Source: Georgenia sp. SYP-B2076
GTDB taxonomy: Bacteria > Actinomycetota > Actinomycetes > Actinomycetales > Actinomycetaceae
DNA: 64,000 nt
Direction of reading: 5' to 3'
Assembly (NCBI RefSeq): GCF_003991205.1
Contig: NZ_RXOZ01000036.1
Location: forward strand, 62,001 to 126,000
Positions 24,605 to 33,782 of this stretch are shown here, in pieces. The translations under genes were made by a program, and so were the position numbers. A model generated the notes under the pieces. It searched no databases. It was not told the DNA's origin and saw only the letters and a program-made list of their open reading frames with translations. The first letter of the stretch is position 1. Each line of letters begins with the position of its first letter.

Positions 24605-25588
24605 CTACCCGTCGAGCCGGACGGCGATCTTGCCGGCGACGTCGCCGGCGTCCATGCGGCCCAGGGCGTCGCCGACCCGGTCGAGCGGCACCACGCTGTC
24701 CACCACCGGCCGCGCGCCGGTGGCGACGAGCATCCGCTGCAGGGCGGCGAGCTGCGCCAGGGTGCCCATCGTCGTCCCGGCGACCCGCAGGGACCGGAAG
24801 AAGATCCGGCTGAGCTCGGCCGGGGGCATGGCCCCGGAGGTGGCGCCGGCGAGGGCGACGGTCCCCCCGGGGCGCAGCGCCATGAGGGAGTGCGACCAGG
24901 TGGCCTCCCCCACGGTCTCGACGACGGCGTCGACCTGCTCCGGCAGGCGCGCCCCCGTCTCGAAGGCGGCGTGGGCGCCCAGCTGGAGGGCACGCGCACG
25001 CTTGGCCTCCGTGCGGGACGTCACCCACACCCGCAGGCCCGCCGCTCGGCCCAGGACGGTCGCGGCGGTGGCGACCCCGCCGCCGGCGCCCTGGATCAGC
25101 ACGGTGCTGCCCGGCCGGAGGGCGGCGGCGTCGAAGAGCATGCGGTAGGCGGTCATGTACGCGGTGGGCAGGCAGGCGGCCTCCTCCCAGGACAGGTCGG
25201 GGTCCTTGGGGACGATGTTGCCGGCGGGCACCCACACGCGCTCGGCCAGCGTGCCCGGGTGTAGGTCGGAGAGCAGGGTGCGCCTGGGGTCGAGGGTCTC
25301 GTCCCCGGCCCAGGCGGGGCTGGTGATGACGGCGTGGACGATCACCTCGGTGCCGTCCTCGAGCACGCCGGCCGCGTCGGTGCCCAGCACCATCGGCAGG
25401 CGCTCGGCGGGCAGGCCCACGCCGCGCAGCGAGAAGAGGTCGTGATGGTTCAGCGACGCCGTCCGGACCGTCACGGGCACCCAGCCGGGCGCGGGCGCAC
25501 CCGGGTCGGGCAGCTCGCCCACGCGCAGCCCGGCGAGCGGGTTCTCGGGGTCCTGGGTCAGGGCGTAGGCGCAGCGCACGGGGCTCAC
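24605..25588 (-). CDS. Medium-chain dehydrogenase/reductase, zinc-binding/quinone oxidoreductase-like
   Basis: 327 residues from GTG 25588 (a second GTG at 25579 is possible). The N-terminal catalytic-fold domain has VTVRTASLNHHDLFSLRG and VLGTDAAGVLEDG; the Rossmann domain has VLIQGAGGGVATAATVLGRAAG near residue 160. The GHE zinc motif is missing and the Cys ligands of the structural zinc are not seen, so it is closer to quinone oxidoreductases than to true zinc alcohol dehydrogenases. It should use NADPH with a carbonyl or quinone substrate; which one is unknown. Confidence 0.87.
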   Translation of the reverse strand: MSPVRCAYALTQDPENPLAGLRVGELPDPGAPAPGWVPVTVRTASLNHHDLFSLRGVGLPAERLPMVLGTDAAGVLEDGTEVIVHAVITSPAWAGDETLDPRRTLLSDLHPGTLAERVWVPAGNIVPKDPDLSWEEAACLPTAYMTAYRMLFDAAALRPGSTVLIQGAGGGVATAATVLGRAAGLRVWVTSRTEAKRARALQLGAHAAFETGARLPEQVDAVVETVGEATWSHSLMALRPGGTVALAGATSGAMPPAELSRIFFRSLRVAGTTMGTLAQLAALQRMLVATGARPVVDSVVPLDRVGDALGRMDAGDVAGKIAVRLDG

Positions 25589-25702
25589 CCTAGGGCCGTG
25601 CCCGCCCCCAGGGAGGCGGCCCCGGGGACGGCGGGCGCGCGGCCCCGGGGATGAAGGTCCAGGTCGCCCGGGGACGACGGGCGAGGCGGCCCGGGACGAC
25701 GA

Positions 25703-25731
25703 AGGGCCGGTCACCGTCGGTGACCGGCCCT
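25703..25731. terminator. 13-bp stem-loop after the bL37 gene
   Basis: Arms 25703-25715 and 25719-25731 pair perfectly, loop GTC. It lies 31 bases beyond the stop of the bL37 gene and marks the end of the sigR-rsrA-bL37 transcription direction. Confidence 0.8.
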
Positions 25732-25762
25732 CAGGCGCGCGCGGACCGGGTCCGCGCGGTGC

Positions 25763-25837
25763 TCAAGCGTTGGGACGCTTGCCGTGGTTCGCGCCACTGG
25801 TCTTGCGGGAACGGCGCTTACGACCGCGCTTGCTCAT
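25763..25837 (-). CDS. Ribosomal protein bL37 (24-residue actinobacterial large-subunit peptide)
   Basis: A tiny gene: ATG at 25837, 24 codons, TGA at 25763. The product begins MSKRGRKRRSRK and ends ANHGKRPNA, the signature tail of bL37, a short basic peptide found in the 50S subunit of mycobacteria and other actinobacteria. AGGAGA lies eight bases upstream of the ATG. It sits between the rsrA stop and a clear terminator. The identification is from memory of the family and is strong because of the ANHGKRPNA end. Confidence 0.88.
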   Translation of the reverse strand: MSKRGRKRRSRKTSGANHGKRPNA

Positions 25838-25933
25838 GGCTATCTCCTGTTACTCGTGGTCGTCCGCCGACCGACGGGCGAAATCTCGCCGCCCATGGTC
25901 CCACACTTCGGGTGCGGGTCCGTCCTCGGACGC

Positions 25934-26260
25934 TTAGTCGGCGGCCCGGATCCCTGTGACCCGCAGCACGCTCAGCTGGGACTCGACGCGCAGGCGCAGC
26001 GAGGAAGGTGCGACCTCGGCGCAGGAGCGCCGCACGATCGAGCGGATGTGCTGCTCGGCGTCGGCGGCCTCGTGGCACGTGGGGCAGTCCTCGGCGTGCG
26101 CGCGGAACCGGGCCTCCTGGTCCTCGTCGAGCTCGGAGTCGAGGAACTCCATGAGGTTGTCGAGGAGCTCCTCACAGGTGCACTGCCGCTCCTTGCCGCC
26201 GGCCTGTGCGAGCAGTGCCTGCTCCGCCCGGTCGACGAGGTCGCGTTGCTCGTCCGTCAT
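25934..26260 (-). CDS. rsrA: Mycothiol-system anti-sigma-R factor RsrA (zinc redox switch)
   Basis: 108 residues. The ZAS zinc site is complete: His55, Cys59 and Cys62 (HAEDCPTC), with Cys29 upstream at the same 26-residue spacing to the His as Cys11 to His37 in Streptomyces RsrA; Cys27 is also near. In reduced form it binds and silences SigR; disulfide stress oxidises the Cys pair, releases zinc and frees the sigma factor. Its ATG overlaps the sigR stop (ATGA), ensuring balanced production. It is transcribed from the SigR-dependent promoter upstream of sigR, so the loop is self-limiting. Confidence 0.95.
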   Translation of the reverse strand: MTDEQRDLVDRAEQALLAQAGGKERQCTCEELLDNLMEFLDSELDEDQEARFRAHAEDCPTCHEAADAEQHIRSIVRRSCAEVAPSSLRLRVESQLSVLRVTGIRAAD

Positions 26261-26985
26261 GCCTTCGCCTCCGTCCGCATGCCCAGCTCGTGCGCGTGGT
26301 CGATGAGCAGCTCACGCAGCTGGCGCCGCCCACGGTGCAGCCGGGACATCACGGTCCCGATCGGCGTGCCCATGATCTCGGCGATCTCCTTGTAGGCGAA
26401 CCCCTCGACGTCGGCCAGATACACCGCGATGCGGAAGTCTTCCGGCAGCTGGTTGAGGGCGTCCTTGATCTCGTTGTCGGGAAGCTTGTCCATCGCTTCC
26501 GTCTCGGCCGAGCGCAGCCCGGTCGAGGTGTGCGAGGCGGCTCGGTGGATCTGCCAGTCCTCCACCTGCTCCGCGTCCGACTGCAGCGGCTCGCGCTGCT
26601 TCTTGCGGTAGGTGTTGATGAAGGTGTTGGTCAGGATCCGGTAGAGCCAGGCCTTGAGGTTGGTGCCGGGGCGGTACTGGTGGAACGCCGCGTAGGCCTT
26701 GGCGAAGGTCTCTTGCACAAGGTCCTCGGCGTCGGCGGGGTTGCGGGTCATCCGCATCGCAGCGCCGTAAAGCTGGTCCAGGAAGGGCAGTGCGTCGCGC
26801 TCGAAGCGGGCCGACCGCTCGGCGTCTGACTCACCGTCGGGTGCTCGGTCGAGGTCGCCCTCGTGGCTCTGGCTCATCAGCATCGAGGGTAGCCCGGCGG
26901 ACCGGGAAACGACTCCTGGCCAGCTCCCCAATGGCGTCGCCGGGGCGGCGTCCGGCCGCGGCGCGGTAAGGAGCAGACTGGTCAT
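26257..26985 (-). CDS. sigR: ECF sigma factor SigR (SigH family), two possible starts
   Basis: Master regulator of thiol-oxidative stress. Region 2 ([41 protein letters not shown]) and region 4 ([39 protein letters not shown]) are intact. The core protein probably starts at ATG 26877 or 26883 (MSQSHEGD), giving about 206 residues like the stable form in Streptomyces. A further ATG at 26985 gives 242 residues. That codon lies about ten bases downstream of the -10 of a perfect SigR promoter, so the autoinduced transcript would be leaderless and encode the long form. This mirrors Streptomyces, where the induced promoter yields a longer, unstable SigR'. Confidence 0.93.
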   Translation of the reverse strand: MTSLLLTAPRPDAAPATPLGSWPGVVSRSAGLPSMLMSQSHEGDLDRAPDGESDAERSARFERDALPFLDQLYGAAMRMTRNPADAEDLVQETFAKAYAAFHQYRPGTNLKAWLYRILTNTFINTYRKKQREPLQSDAEQVEDWQIHRAASHTSTGLRSAETEAMDKLPDNEIKDALNQLPEDFRIAVYLADVEGFAYKEIAEIMGTPIGTVMSRLHRGRRQLRELLIDHAHELGMRTEAKA

Positions 26986-26994
26986 GTGGGGTGT

Positions 26995-27020
26995 AACTGC
27001 GCCCGGGCGATGTTCATTCC
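26995..27020 (-). promoter_or_regulatory. SigR-dependent autoregulatory promoter of sigR
   Basis: On the minus strand GGAAT (27020-27016), exactly 18 bases, then GTT (26997-26995). This is a perfect match to the SigR/SigH consensus, ten bases before the upstream ATG of sigR. Confidence 0.85.
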
Positions 27021-27150
27021 GCCGAGGGCGAAGGACGCACGGGGGCAGGGCCGGGTCCGCACCCGGCCGACCGCCCGGACGGGCGTTTTCACCCGGCCCG
27101 GAGGCGCCCATCAGGTCGCCATCGGCCGTCCGGTGCGGTAGTCATGTGAC

Positions 27151-27645
27151 ATGAGCCTCGTCAGCCCCCTCGCCCGCCCCCTGCTCGCCTCCGCCTTCGT
27201 CGCCGACGGCCTCGACTCGATCCTTCGCCCGGACAAGCACGCGGCGAAGTTCCGGCGGGTCGAGCCCGTCCTGACGAAGTTCGGGGTCCCGGCGGCACTG
27301 ACGTCCGACGCCCGGACGCTCGCCCGGGTCTCCGGCGTCGTCACGACGCTCTCGGCGCTCATGCTGGCCACCGGCCGCAGGCCGCGCACGTCCGCCCTCA
27401 CGCTCGCCGTGATGAACATCCCCCTCACGCTGGTGAACAACCCTGTCTGGGACGCTTCGGGCCAGCAGCGCCAGGAGTACCTCTCGGGCCTGCTCCGCGG
27501 CCTGAGCGTGGCGGGCGGCCTGCTCTACGCCGCCGCGGACCGCGGCGGGAAGCCCTCGCTGGGCTGGCGCCTCGGGCAGGCGCGCGAGCACCGCACCGAG
27601 CTGCGCCAGGTGAAGGCGGCGGTGCGGGAGCAGTACGCAGACTGA
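27151..27645 (+). CDS. DoxX family membrane protein
   Basis: 164 residues. LARPLLASAFVADGLDSILRPDKHA at the N-terminus and three to four hydrophobic segments are typical of the DoxX family. The C-terminal ~35 residues are basic and cytoplasmic (GWRLGQAREHRTELRQVKAA). DoxX-like proteins are small membrane proteins linked to oxidative-stress complexes in mycobacteria. Position next to sigR, divergently transcribed, is suggestive but no SigR-type promoter is found on its side. Confidence 0.85.
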   Translation: MSLVSPLARPLLASAFVADGLDSILRPDKHAAKFRRVEPVLTKFGVPAALTSDARTLARVSGVVTTLSALMLATGRRPRTSALTLAVMNIPLTLVNNPVWDASGQQRQEYLSGLLRGLSVAGGLLYAAADRGGKPSLGWRLGQAREHRTELRQVKAAVREQYAD

Positions 27646-27732
27646 GCCCGGCCGGTTGGTGACGGCCCGCGGCGGGCCCCACGGTGGCGCCGGCGGCCGG
27701 GACGACCCGGGCCCCGTGTGGGCGGCACCTAC

Positions 27733-27738
27733 TACCCT
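27733..27738 (+). promoter_or_regulatory. Candidate -10 for a leaderless aroA mRNA
   Basis: TACCCT ends six bases before the aroA ATG at 27745; no Shine-Dalgarno sequence is present. An overlapping TACTAC starts three bases earlier. Confidence 0.4.
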
Positions 27739-27744
27739 CGCACC

Positions 27745-29103
27745 ATGACGCTGCCCGAGACTCCCTGGCCCGCGCCGCTCGCCACCGCACCGCTGGCGAC
27801 GCAGGTGGACGTGCCCGGGTCGAAGTCCCTGACCAACCGCTACCTGCTCCTCGCGGCCCTCGCGTCGGAGCCGACCGAGCTGGTCCGCCCCCTGCACTCG
27901 CGCGACTCCGCGCTGATGGTCGGCGCCCTGCGCGCGCTGGGCACCACGGCCGAGCCCAGCGGTGACGACGGCCTCCTCCTGACGCCAGGCCCGCTGCACG
28001 GCCCCGCCATGATCGACTGCGGCCTCGCCGGGACGGTCATGCGGTTCATCCCGGCCCTCGCCGCGCTGGCCGACGGCGAGGTCCGCCTCGACGGCGACAC
28101 CCGCGCCCGCGAGCGCCCGATGGCCCCGGTGGTCGAGGGCCTGCGGGATCTCGGCGCGCAGATCGACGCGGCCACGAACGCCGCCGGCGAAGCCGTGCTG
28201 CCCCTCACGGTGCACGGGACCGGATCCCTGCCCGGCGGGGCGGTGGACGTCGACGCCTCCTCCTCGAGCCAGTTCGTCTCCGCGCTCCTGCTGGCCGCGC
28301 CGGCCTTCGACGCCGGCGTCGACCTCCGCCACACCGGCGCCACGCTGCCCTCCGTGCCGCACATCGCCATGACCGTCGCCGTCCTGCGCGAGCGAGGCGT
28401 CACGGTGGACGAGCTGGACGCCGACGGCGCCGAGGCCGGTGGCAGCACCGGCCGGGCGCCCACCCGCTGGCGGGTGCACCCCGGCCCAGTCGCCGGCGGG
28501 CGGATCGTCGTCGAGCCGGACCTGTCCAACGCCGGTCCCTTCCTGGCTGCGGCCCTCGCCGCCGGCGGCACCGTCCGCGTGCCGCGGTGGCCGTCGCGCA
28601 CCACGCAGGCCGGGGACGGGCTCCGTGACCTGCTGACCCGCATGGGCGCCGACGTCGCCCTGGACGGCGGCACCCTCTCGGTCACCGGGCCGGCGGACGG
28701 GCGCATCCAGGGCCTGGACGCGGACCTGCACGACGTCGGCGAGCTCGCCCCGACGATCGCCGCGCTGTGCGCCCTGGCCGAGACGTCCTCACGGCTGCGC
28801 GGCATCGCGCACCTGCGCGGGCACGAGACCGACCGGCTCGCCGCGATCGTCACGGAGATCAACCGCTTGGGCGGGCGGGCGCGGGAGACCGAGGACGGCG
28901 TCGAGATCGACCCGGCGCCCCTGCACGGTGCCACCGTCGAGACCTACCACGACCACCGCATGGCCACGTTCGCGGCCATCATCGGCCTGCGGGTACCGGG
29001 CGTGGAAATCGTCGACGTGGAGACGACCGCCAAGACGCTGCCCGACTTCCCCGCCATGTGGCACGCCATGCTGGTGCCGCAGCCCGCCGGGGCTGGGCGA
29101 TGA
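27745..29103 (+). CDS. aroA: 3-phosphoshikimate 1-carboxyvinyltransferase (EPSP synthase) AroA
   Basis: 452 residues from ATG 27745 (an upstream in-frame start adds nine unlikely residues). It catalyses the sixth step of the shikimate pathway, joining phosphoenolpyruvate to shikimate 3-phosphate. Conserved blocks: [16 protein letters not shown] (residues ~23-38), [28 protein letters not shown], and the C-terminal HDHR-like [15 protein letters not shown]. Length is normal. The rsgA gene follows 33 bases later, a pairing common in actinobacteria. Residues near the glyphosate site (GLAGT) carry Ala where class I enzymes have GNAGT. Confidence 0.95.
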   Translation: MTLPETPWPAPLATAPLATQVDVPGSKSLTNRYLLLAALASEPTELVRPLHSRDSALMVGALRALGTTAEPSGDDGLLLTPGPLHGPAMIDCGLAGTVMRFIPALAALADGEVRLDGDTRARERPMAPVVEGLRDLGAQIDAATNAAGEAVLPLTVHGTGSLPGGAVDVDASSSSQFVSALLLAAPAFDAGVDLRHTGATLPSVPHIAMTVAVLRERGVTVDELDADGAEAGGSTGRAPTRWRVHPGPVAGGRIVVEPDLSNAGPFLAAALAAGGTVRVPRWPSRTTQAGDGLRDLLTRMGADVALDGGTLSVTGPADGRIQGLDADLHDVGELAPTIAALCALAETSSRLRGIAHLRGHETDRLAAIVTEINRLGGRARETEDGVEIDPAPLHGATVETYHDHRMATFAAIIGLRVPGVEIVDVETTAKTLPDFPAMWHAMLVPQPAGAGR

Positions 29104-29136
29104 GGCGGGGCGAGTGCTGAGCAAGGGGGCACGCTG

Positions 29137-30168
29137 ATGGGCCGGGACACCGGGACGGACGACGACCGGGTGCGGGTGCGTCCCAACCCGCGCGGCACCC
29201 GTCCCCGGACGAAGAACCGTCCCGAGCACGCCAACGCCACCGGTGCCCTGGTGCTCGGCGTCGACCGGGGCCGCTACCACCTGCTGCTCGACGACGGCAC
29301 CCGCGTGGTCGGCATGAAGGCCCGCGAGCTCGGCCGTGGGGCGCGGACCGCCGTCGTCGTCGGGGACCGGGTGGGCGTGGTCGGGGACGTCTCGGGCCGC
29401 AAGGACTCCCTCGCGCGGATCGTGCGGGTCGAGGCGCGCAGCTCCGTGCTGCGCCGCTCCGCCGAGGACGGCGACGCCCCTGGGGTCGAGCGGGTCGTCG
29501 TCGCCAACGCGGACCAGCTCCTCATCGTCACCGCGCTGGCGGACCCGGAGCCCCGTCCCCGCATGGTGGACCGGTGCCTGGTCGCGGCCTACGACGCGGG
29601 CATGGAGCCCGTGCTGTGCCTGACCAAGTCGGACCTCGCCGACCCGGCGCCGTTCCTCGCCCAGTACGCGGCGCTGGAGGTGCCGGCGCTCGTGACGTCG
29701 ATCGTGGGTGACACGATCGTCGGGCTCGAGGCGGTGCAGGAGAAGCTGGCGGGCCGCGTCTCCGTGCTCATCGGCCACTCGGGCGTCGGCAAGTCCACCC
29801 TCGTCAACGCCCTGGTGCCGGACGCCTACCGGGCCACCGGCGGCGTCAACCTCGTCACCGGTCGCGGGCGGCACACCTCCTCCTCCGCCGTCGCGCTCGC
29901 GCTGCCCGGCGGCGGGTGGGCCATCGACACCCCCGGGGTGCGCTCCTTCGGGCTCTCGCACGTCGACGCCGAGAGCCTCCTGCGTGCCTTCGCCGACCTG
30001 AGCGCGGTCGCGGCCGAGTGCCCCCGCGGGTGCACGCACGCCGCCGACGCGCCGGACTGCGCGCTGGACGAGTGGGTCGCCTCGGGGACGGCCGGGCCCG
30101 CCGGTGAGGCGCGCCTGGTCTCCTTCCGCCGGCTCCTGGCCGCGAAGAACGGCACCGCCGAGGCCTGA
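29137..30168 (+). CDS. rsgA: Ribosome small subunit-dependent GTPase RsgA
   Basis: 343 residues. Circularly permuted GTPase: the G4 motif TKSD comes first (residues ~163-166), then G1 GHSGVGKS (~210-217) and G3 DTPGVRSFG (~265). An N-terminal OB-fold (residues ~30-110) and a C-terminal zinc finger ([14 protein letters not shown]) complete the family layout. It assists late 30S subunit maturation, and zinc and OB domains bind 16S rRNA. Start ATG 29137 follows AAGGGGG at the right distance. It is downstream of aroA. Confidence 0.94.
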   Translation: MGRDTGTDDDRVRVRPNPRGTRPRTKNRPEHANATGALVLGVDRGRYHLLLDDGTRVVGMKARELGRGARTAVVVGDRVGVVGDVSGRKDSLARIVRVEARSSVLRRSAEDGDAPGVERVVVANADQLLIVTALADPEPRPRMVDRCLVAAYDAGMEPVLCLTKSDLADPAPFLAQYAALEVPALVTSIVGDTIVGLEAVQEKLAGRVSVLIGHSGVGKSTLVNALVPDAYRATGGVNLVTGRGRHTSSSAVALALPGGGWAIDTPGVRSFGLSHVDAESLLRAFADLSAVAAECPRGCTHAADAPDCALDEWVASGTAGPAGEARLVSFRRLLAAKNGTAEA

Positions 30169-30283
30169 GCGCCGCCGCCGCTCCCACTACACCTTCCGGT
30201 GCCGGCCGGAACAGCTCAGGGTCGGACCGGAACGCCCGCCGCCCTGACCGGAGCGCCGCGCCGGGCGGGCCGGGCCGCCGCGA

Positions 30284-30289
30284 TACGGT
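30284..30289 (+). promoter_or_regulatory. Candidate -10 for a leaderless hisN mRNA
   Basis: TACGGT ends seven bases before ATG 30297; no ribosome binding site is visible. Confidence 0.45.
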
Positions 30290-30296
30290 GCCACGC

Positions 30297-31103
30297 ATGA
30301 GCACGCTCGGCGCCAGCCGTTTCACCGACGACCTGCGCCTCGCGCACGTCATCGCCGACCAGGTCGACGGCCAGACGATGGCCCGCTTCGGCGCCCTCGA
30401 CCTCGTGGTCGAGACCAAGCCCGACCTCACACCCGTCTCGGACGCCGACCGCAGCGCCGAGGAGATCGTCCGCGCGCAGCTGGCGCGCACCCGCCCGCGC
30501 GACTCCGTGCTCGGCGAGGAGTTCGGCGTGTCCGGGCACTCCCAGCGCCAGTGGATCATCGACCCGATCGACGGGACGAAGAACTTCGTGCGCGGCGTGC
30601 CCGTGTGGGCCACGCTCATCGGGCTTGTGGAGGACGGCGAGGTCGTCGTCGGCGTGGTCTCCGCGCCCGCGCTGAACCGGCGCTGGTGGGCCGCCCAGGG
30701 CGCGGGCGCGTGGACGGGACGCGCCCTCTCCGCCGCCCGGCAGATCCACGTCTCGAGGGTCCCCGAGCTCGCCGACGCGTCCCTGAGCTACTCGAGCCTG
30801 GACGGATGGGCCGAGCGCGGCAGCCTGCGCTCCTTCCTCGGCCTGGCGCAGCAGGTGTGGCGCACCCGCGCCTACGGCGACTTCTGGTCCTACATGCTGG
30901 CGGCCGAGGGCGCCGTCGACATCGCGTGCGAGCCCGACCTCGAGCTCTACGACATGGCGGCCCTGGTGCCGATCGTCACCGAGGCCGGCGGGCGCTTCAC
31001 CAGCCTCGACGGCCGGGACGGGCCGTGGGGCGGCAGCGCCGTCGTCACCAACGGCCTGCTGCACGACGCGGTCCTGGCCCAGCTCGCGTCGCAGGACGAC
31101 TAG
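30297..31103 (+). CDS. hisN: Histidinol-phosphatase HisN (inositol monophosphatase family)
   Basis: 268 residues. The metal-binding motif [15 protein letters not shown] (residues ~85-99) and the upstream GEEFG are intact, as is the C-terminal [18 protein letters not shown]. Members of this branch in actinobacteria dephosphorylate L-histidinol phosphate in histidine synthesis; the wider family also acts on inositol phosphates, so the exact substrate is an inference from similarity. Start ATG 30297 rather than GTG 30288, because the TACGGT element leaves no room for a leader. A ~150-base gap follows. Confidence 0.88.
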   Translation: MSTLGASRFTDDLRLAHVIADQVDGQTMARFGALDLVVETKPDLTPVSDADRSAEEIVRAQLARTRPRDSVLGEEFGVSGHSQRQWIIDPIDGTKNFVRGVPVWATLIGLVEDGEVVVGVVSAPALNRRWWAAQGAGAWTGRALSAARQIHVSRVPELADASLSYSSLDGWAERGSLRSFLGLAQQVWRTRAYGDFWSYMLAAEGAVDIACEPDLELYDMAALVPIVTEAGGRFTSLDGRDGPWGGSAVVTNGLLHDAVLAQLASQDD

Positions 31104-31250
31104 CCCGGGGCGCTGCCGCAGACGCGCGCGCGCCCACCATTCGACACGTGTCCCCGTTCCGGTGGCCGACGGCTGGCCCGCGTGCGACGGTCGTCCTCCA
31201 GCAGTGTCCCGGGGGTCCGTCACGGCCGCGGGCCTATCGGAAGGACCGCC

Positions 31251-33782
31251 ATGGGGGAAGTGAGCGCTCTTGACCCCTTGCTGCCCCGGGGACGGACCGT
31301 CGTCGGCGGTTTCGAGAGCACGTACCTGCCCGCCTTCGGCGTCGACGCGCTCGACCTGACGCATCACGCGCAGAACTGGCGCGGCGACCTGGACGCCCTG
31401 CTCGACGCGGGCGTCCGCCACCTGCGCTACCCGCTTCGGTGGCACCGCATCGAGCCGGGGCCCGGCCAGTTCGACTGGCGCGAGACCGACGCCGTCCTCG
31501 GCCACCTGCGCGACCGCGGCGCCACGGTGATCGTCGACCTGGTGCACCACACGAGCTACCCGGACTGGCTGGTCGACGGCTTCCGCAGCCCCCGGTTCGG
31601 CCCGGCGTTCCTTCGCTACGCCGAGGCGGTCGCCACGCGGTACCCGTGGCTGCCCGCCTACACGGTCTTCAACGAGCCGTTCGCGACGCTGTTCCTCGCC
31701 GGCCACCAGGGCCTGTGGCCGCCCTACGACACGGGCGACGCCGGGTTCGCGAGGCTGCTGCGCTCCGTCCTGCCGGCCGTCGTGCAGGCGGCCCGCGCCT
31801 TCGAGGACCTCCTCCACCGCGCCCACCACGTCTGGGTGGACACCGCCGAGCACCACACCGGGACCGGGCCGGGCCACGAGCACGCGCTCCTGTCCAACGA
31901 CCGCCGCCACGTGGTCCTCGACCTCGCGCTGGGCCACGACCTCGACCCCGCACGGCCCTACCTGCGGCGCCTCGTCGAGGCCGGCGGCGAGTCCCTGCTG
32001 GACCTGACGCCGCTGCGGGTCCACCTGCTCGGCCTGGACTACTACTCGCACTCCGAGTGGTTCTACGACGACGCAGGCGGCCACGCCCCCTCTCCCCGGC
32101 CCGTCGGGTTCGCCCGGGTCGCGGAGCTGTACGGCCGCCGCTACGGGCTGCCGATGATGCTGAGCGAGACGAACCTGCGCGGCCTGCCGTCGGACCGCGT
32201 CTCGTGGCTGCGGCACATGCTCGAGCAGTACGAGGTCGCACTCTCCCGCGGGGTGGACCTGCGCGGGTTCTGCTGGTTCCCGCAGGTCGACTCCTGCGAC
32301 TGGGACACGCTCCTGGCCCTGTGCCGCGGGCGGGCCGACCCGGTGGGGGTCCTCAGCCTCGGCGCGGACGGGTCCAGGAGGCGGTCGGTCCTCACCGAGG
32401 CGTGGGAGGCCGTCGTCGCCGGCGCCCGGCACGAGGACCTGCCCGCCTACCGGTTCCAGCCGCCGTGCGACGCGCAGCTGGCCGGGCTCACGCCCCTCAT
32501 GTCCCACTGGCCGTGGCGGGAGCCGCCGTGGCCGGAACGAGTGCCGCCGCTGCGCGTGAGCACCCGAGAAACCGAAACGGACGCGCCGCCGGCCGGCGCG
32601 CCGAGCGTGCAGGAGGTGAATGCGGTGGAGTCTGACCTTCCCCCCGACCTTGTCGTCATCTCGCACCTGCGATGGCCCTGGGTGTGGCAGCGGCCGCAGC
32701 ACCTCATCTCCCGGCTGGCGCGGCTGCGCACCGCGGGCGGCGCCCGCACCTACTTCGTCGAGGAGCCCCTGCCCACCGACGTCGCACACGCCGTCCTGCG
32801 CAGCGAGGAGCTCGGCGACGTCACGCGCGTCTGGCTGGAGGTCCCCGGCTCGGAGGAGGAGATGCCGTCGCCCAACTTCGACGACCCCCGCGCCACCGGC
32901 TACGGCGACCTCCTCGCGGGCATGGTCGCGCGCCGGGGCCGGCCCGCCTCCCCCGACGCGTGGCTCTACACCCCCATGGCCCTGGACCTCGCGCGGCACC
33001 TCGAGCCCGGCCGGGTCGTCTACGACGTCATGGACGACCTGTCGTCGTTCCTCAACGCCCCGAAGGGCCTCACCCTGCGCCAGCAGCGGCTGCTGGCCAC
33101 GGCGGACGTCGTCTTCACCGGTGGCCGCTCGCTGCACCGGTCCGTGAGGGCGCGCCGCCAGCACGACGTGCACCTCTTCCCCAGCGGGGTGGAGTCCAGC
33201 CACTTCGAGGCCGCTCGTGCGCTGCGCCGGGCGCGGCCCGGGCGGGTCGCGGGCTACGTCGGGGTCTTCGACGAGCGCATCGACCTGGACCTCCTCGCCA
33301 CGCTCGCCGCTCACCTGCCCGACTGGACCATCCAGATCGTCGGGCCGATCTTCAAGATCGAGGAGTCCGCGGTCCCGAGGGCGGCCAACATCGACTACGT
33401 CGGGATGACGCCCTACGAGCGGCTGCCGGAGGTGATGGCCGGCTTCGACGTCGCGCTCATGCCGTTCGCGCTCAACGAGGCGACCCGGTCCATCAGCCCC
33501 ACGAAGACGCTGGAGTACCTCGCGGCCGGGCTCCCCGTGGTGTCGACGCGGGTGGCGGACGTGGTGGCGGACTACTCCTCGGTGGTCCACCTGGCCGACG
33601 ACGGGGTCGGGTTCGCGGCCGCCTGCCGGCGGGTGGTCGAGCACGACCGCGGCGACCGGGACCGTCGGCTCCGCCCGATCCTCGCGCGACAGCAGTGGGA
33701 CACCATCGCCGCGGGCATGGCCCGGTTGCTCGAGGCGACCACGGTGCGCGACGCGGTGGCCGGCGGGGAGGCCACCGCATGA
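31251..33782 (+). CDS. Bifunctional fusion: family 1-like glycoside hydrolase domain plus GT4-type glycosyltransferase
   Basis: 843 residues from ATG 31251 with GGAAGGA eight bases upstream. Residues ~1-400 form a TIM-barrel hydrolase-like domain: FNEPF carries the presumed acid/base Glu142 and MLSETNL the presumed nucleophile Glu306, the arrangement of clan A retaining glycosidases. A ~50-residue Pro-rich linker follows. Residues ~463-843 form a GT-B glycosyltransferase (VISHLRWPWVWQRPQHL, YVGMTPYERLPEVMAGFDVALMPF, SPTKTLEYLAAGLPVVST). Hydrolase and transferase in one chain is unusual. No signal peptide, so both act in the cytoplasm. Its stop overlaps the next gene by ATGA. Substrates are unknown. 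Confidence 0.85.
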   Translation: MGEVSALDPLLPRGRTVVGGFESTYLPAFGVDALDLTHHAQNWRGDLDALLDAGVRHLRYPLRWHRIEPGPGQFDWRETDAVLGHLRDRGATVIVDLVHHTSYPDWLVDGFRSPRFGPAFLRYAEAVATRYPWLPAYTVFNEPFATLFLAGHQGLWPPYDTGDAGFARLLRSVLPAVVQAARAFEDLLHRAHHVWVDTAEHHTGTGPGHEHALLSNDRRHVVLDLALGHDLDPARPYLRRLVEAGGESLLDLTPLRVHLLGLDYYSHSEWFYDDAGGHAPSPRPVGFARVAELYGRRYGLPMMLSETNLRGLPSDRVSWLRHMLEQYEVALSRGVDLRGFCWFPQVDSCDWDTLLALCRGRADPVGVLSLGADGSRRRSVLTEAWEAVVAGARHEDLPAYRFQPPCDAQLAGLTPLMSHWPWREPPWPERVPPLRVSTRETETDAPPAGAPSVQEVNAVESDLPPDLVVISHLRWPWVWQRPQHLISRLARLRTAGGARTYFVEEPLPTDVAHAVLRSEELGDVTRVWLEVPGSEEEMPSPNFDDPRATGYGDLLAGMVARRGRPASPDAWLYTPMALDLARHLEPGRVVYDVMDDLSSFLNAPKGLTLRQQRLLATADVVFTGGRSLHRSVRARRQHDVHLFPSGVESSHFEAARALRRARPGRVAGYVGVFDERIDLDLLATLAAHLPDWTIQIVGPIFKIEESAVPRAANIDYVGMTPYERLPEVMAGFDVALMPFALNEATRSISPTKTLEYLAAGLPVVSTRVADVVADYSSVVHLADDGVGFAAACRRVVEHDRGDRDRRLRPILARQQWDTIAAGMARLLEATTVRDAVAGGEATA

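Noticed and set aside
31143-31152. Palindrome GACACGTGTC as a SigR or regulator site for the GH-GT fusion
   Set aside because: A nearby GGAAC-18 on the minus strand is followed by GTG, not GTT, and points away from the fusion gene; the palindrome alone is too short to interpret.
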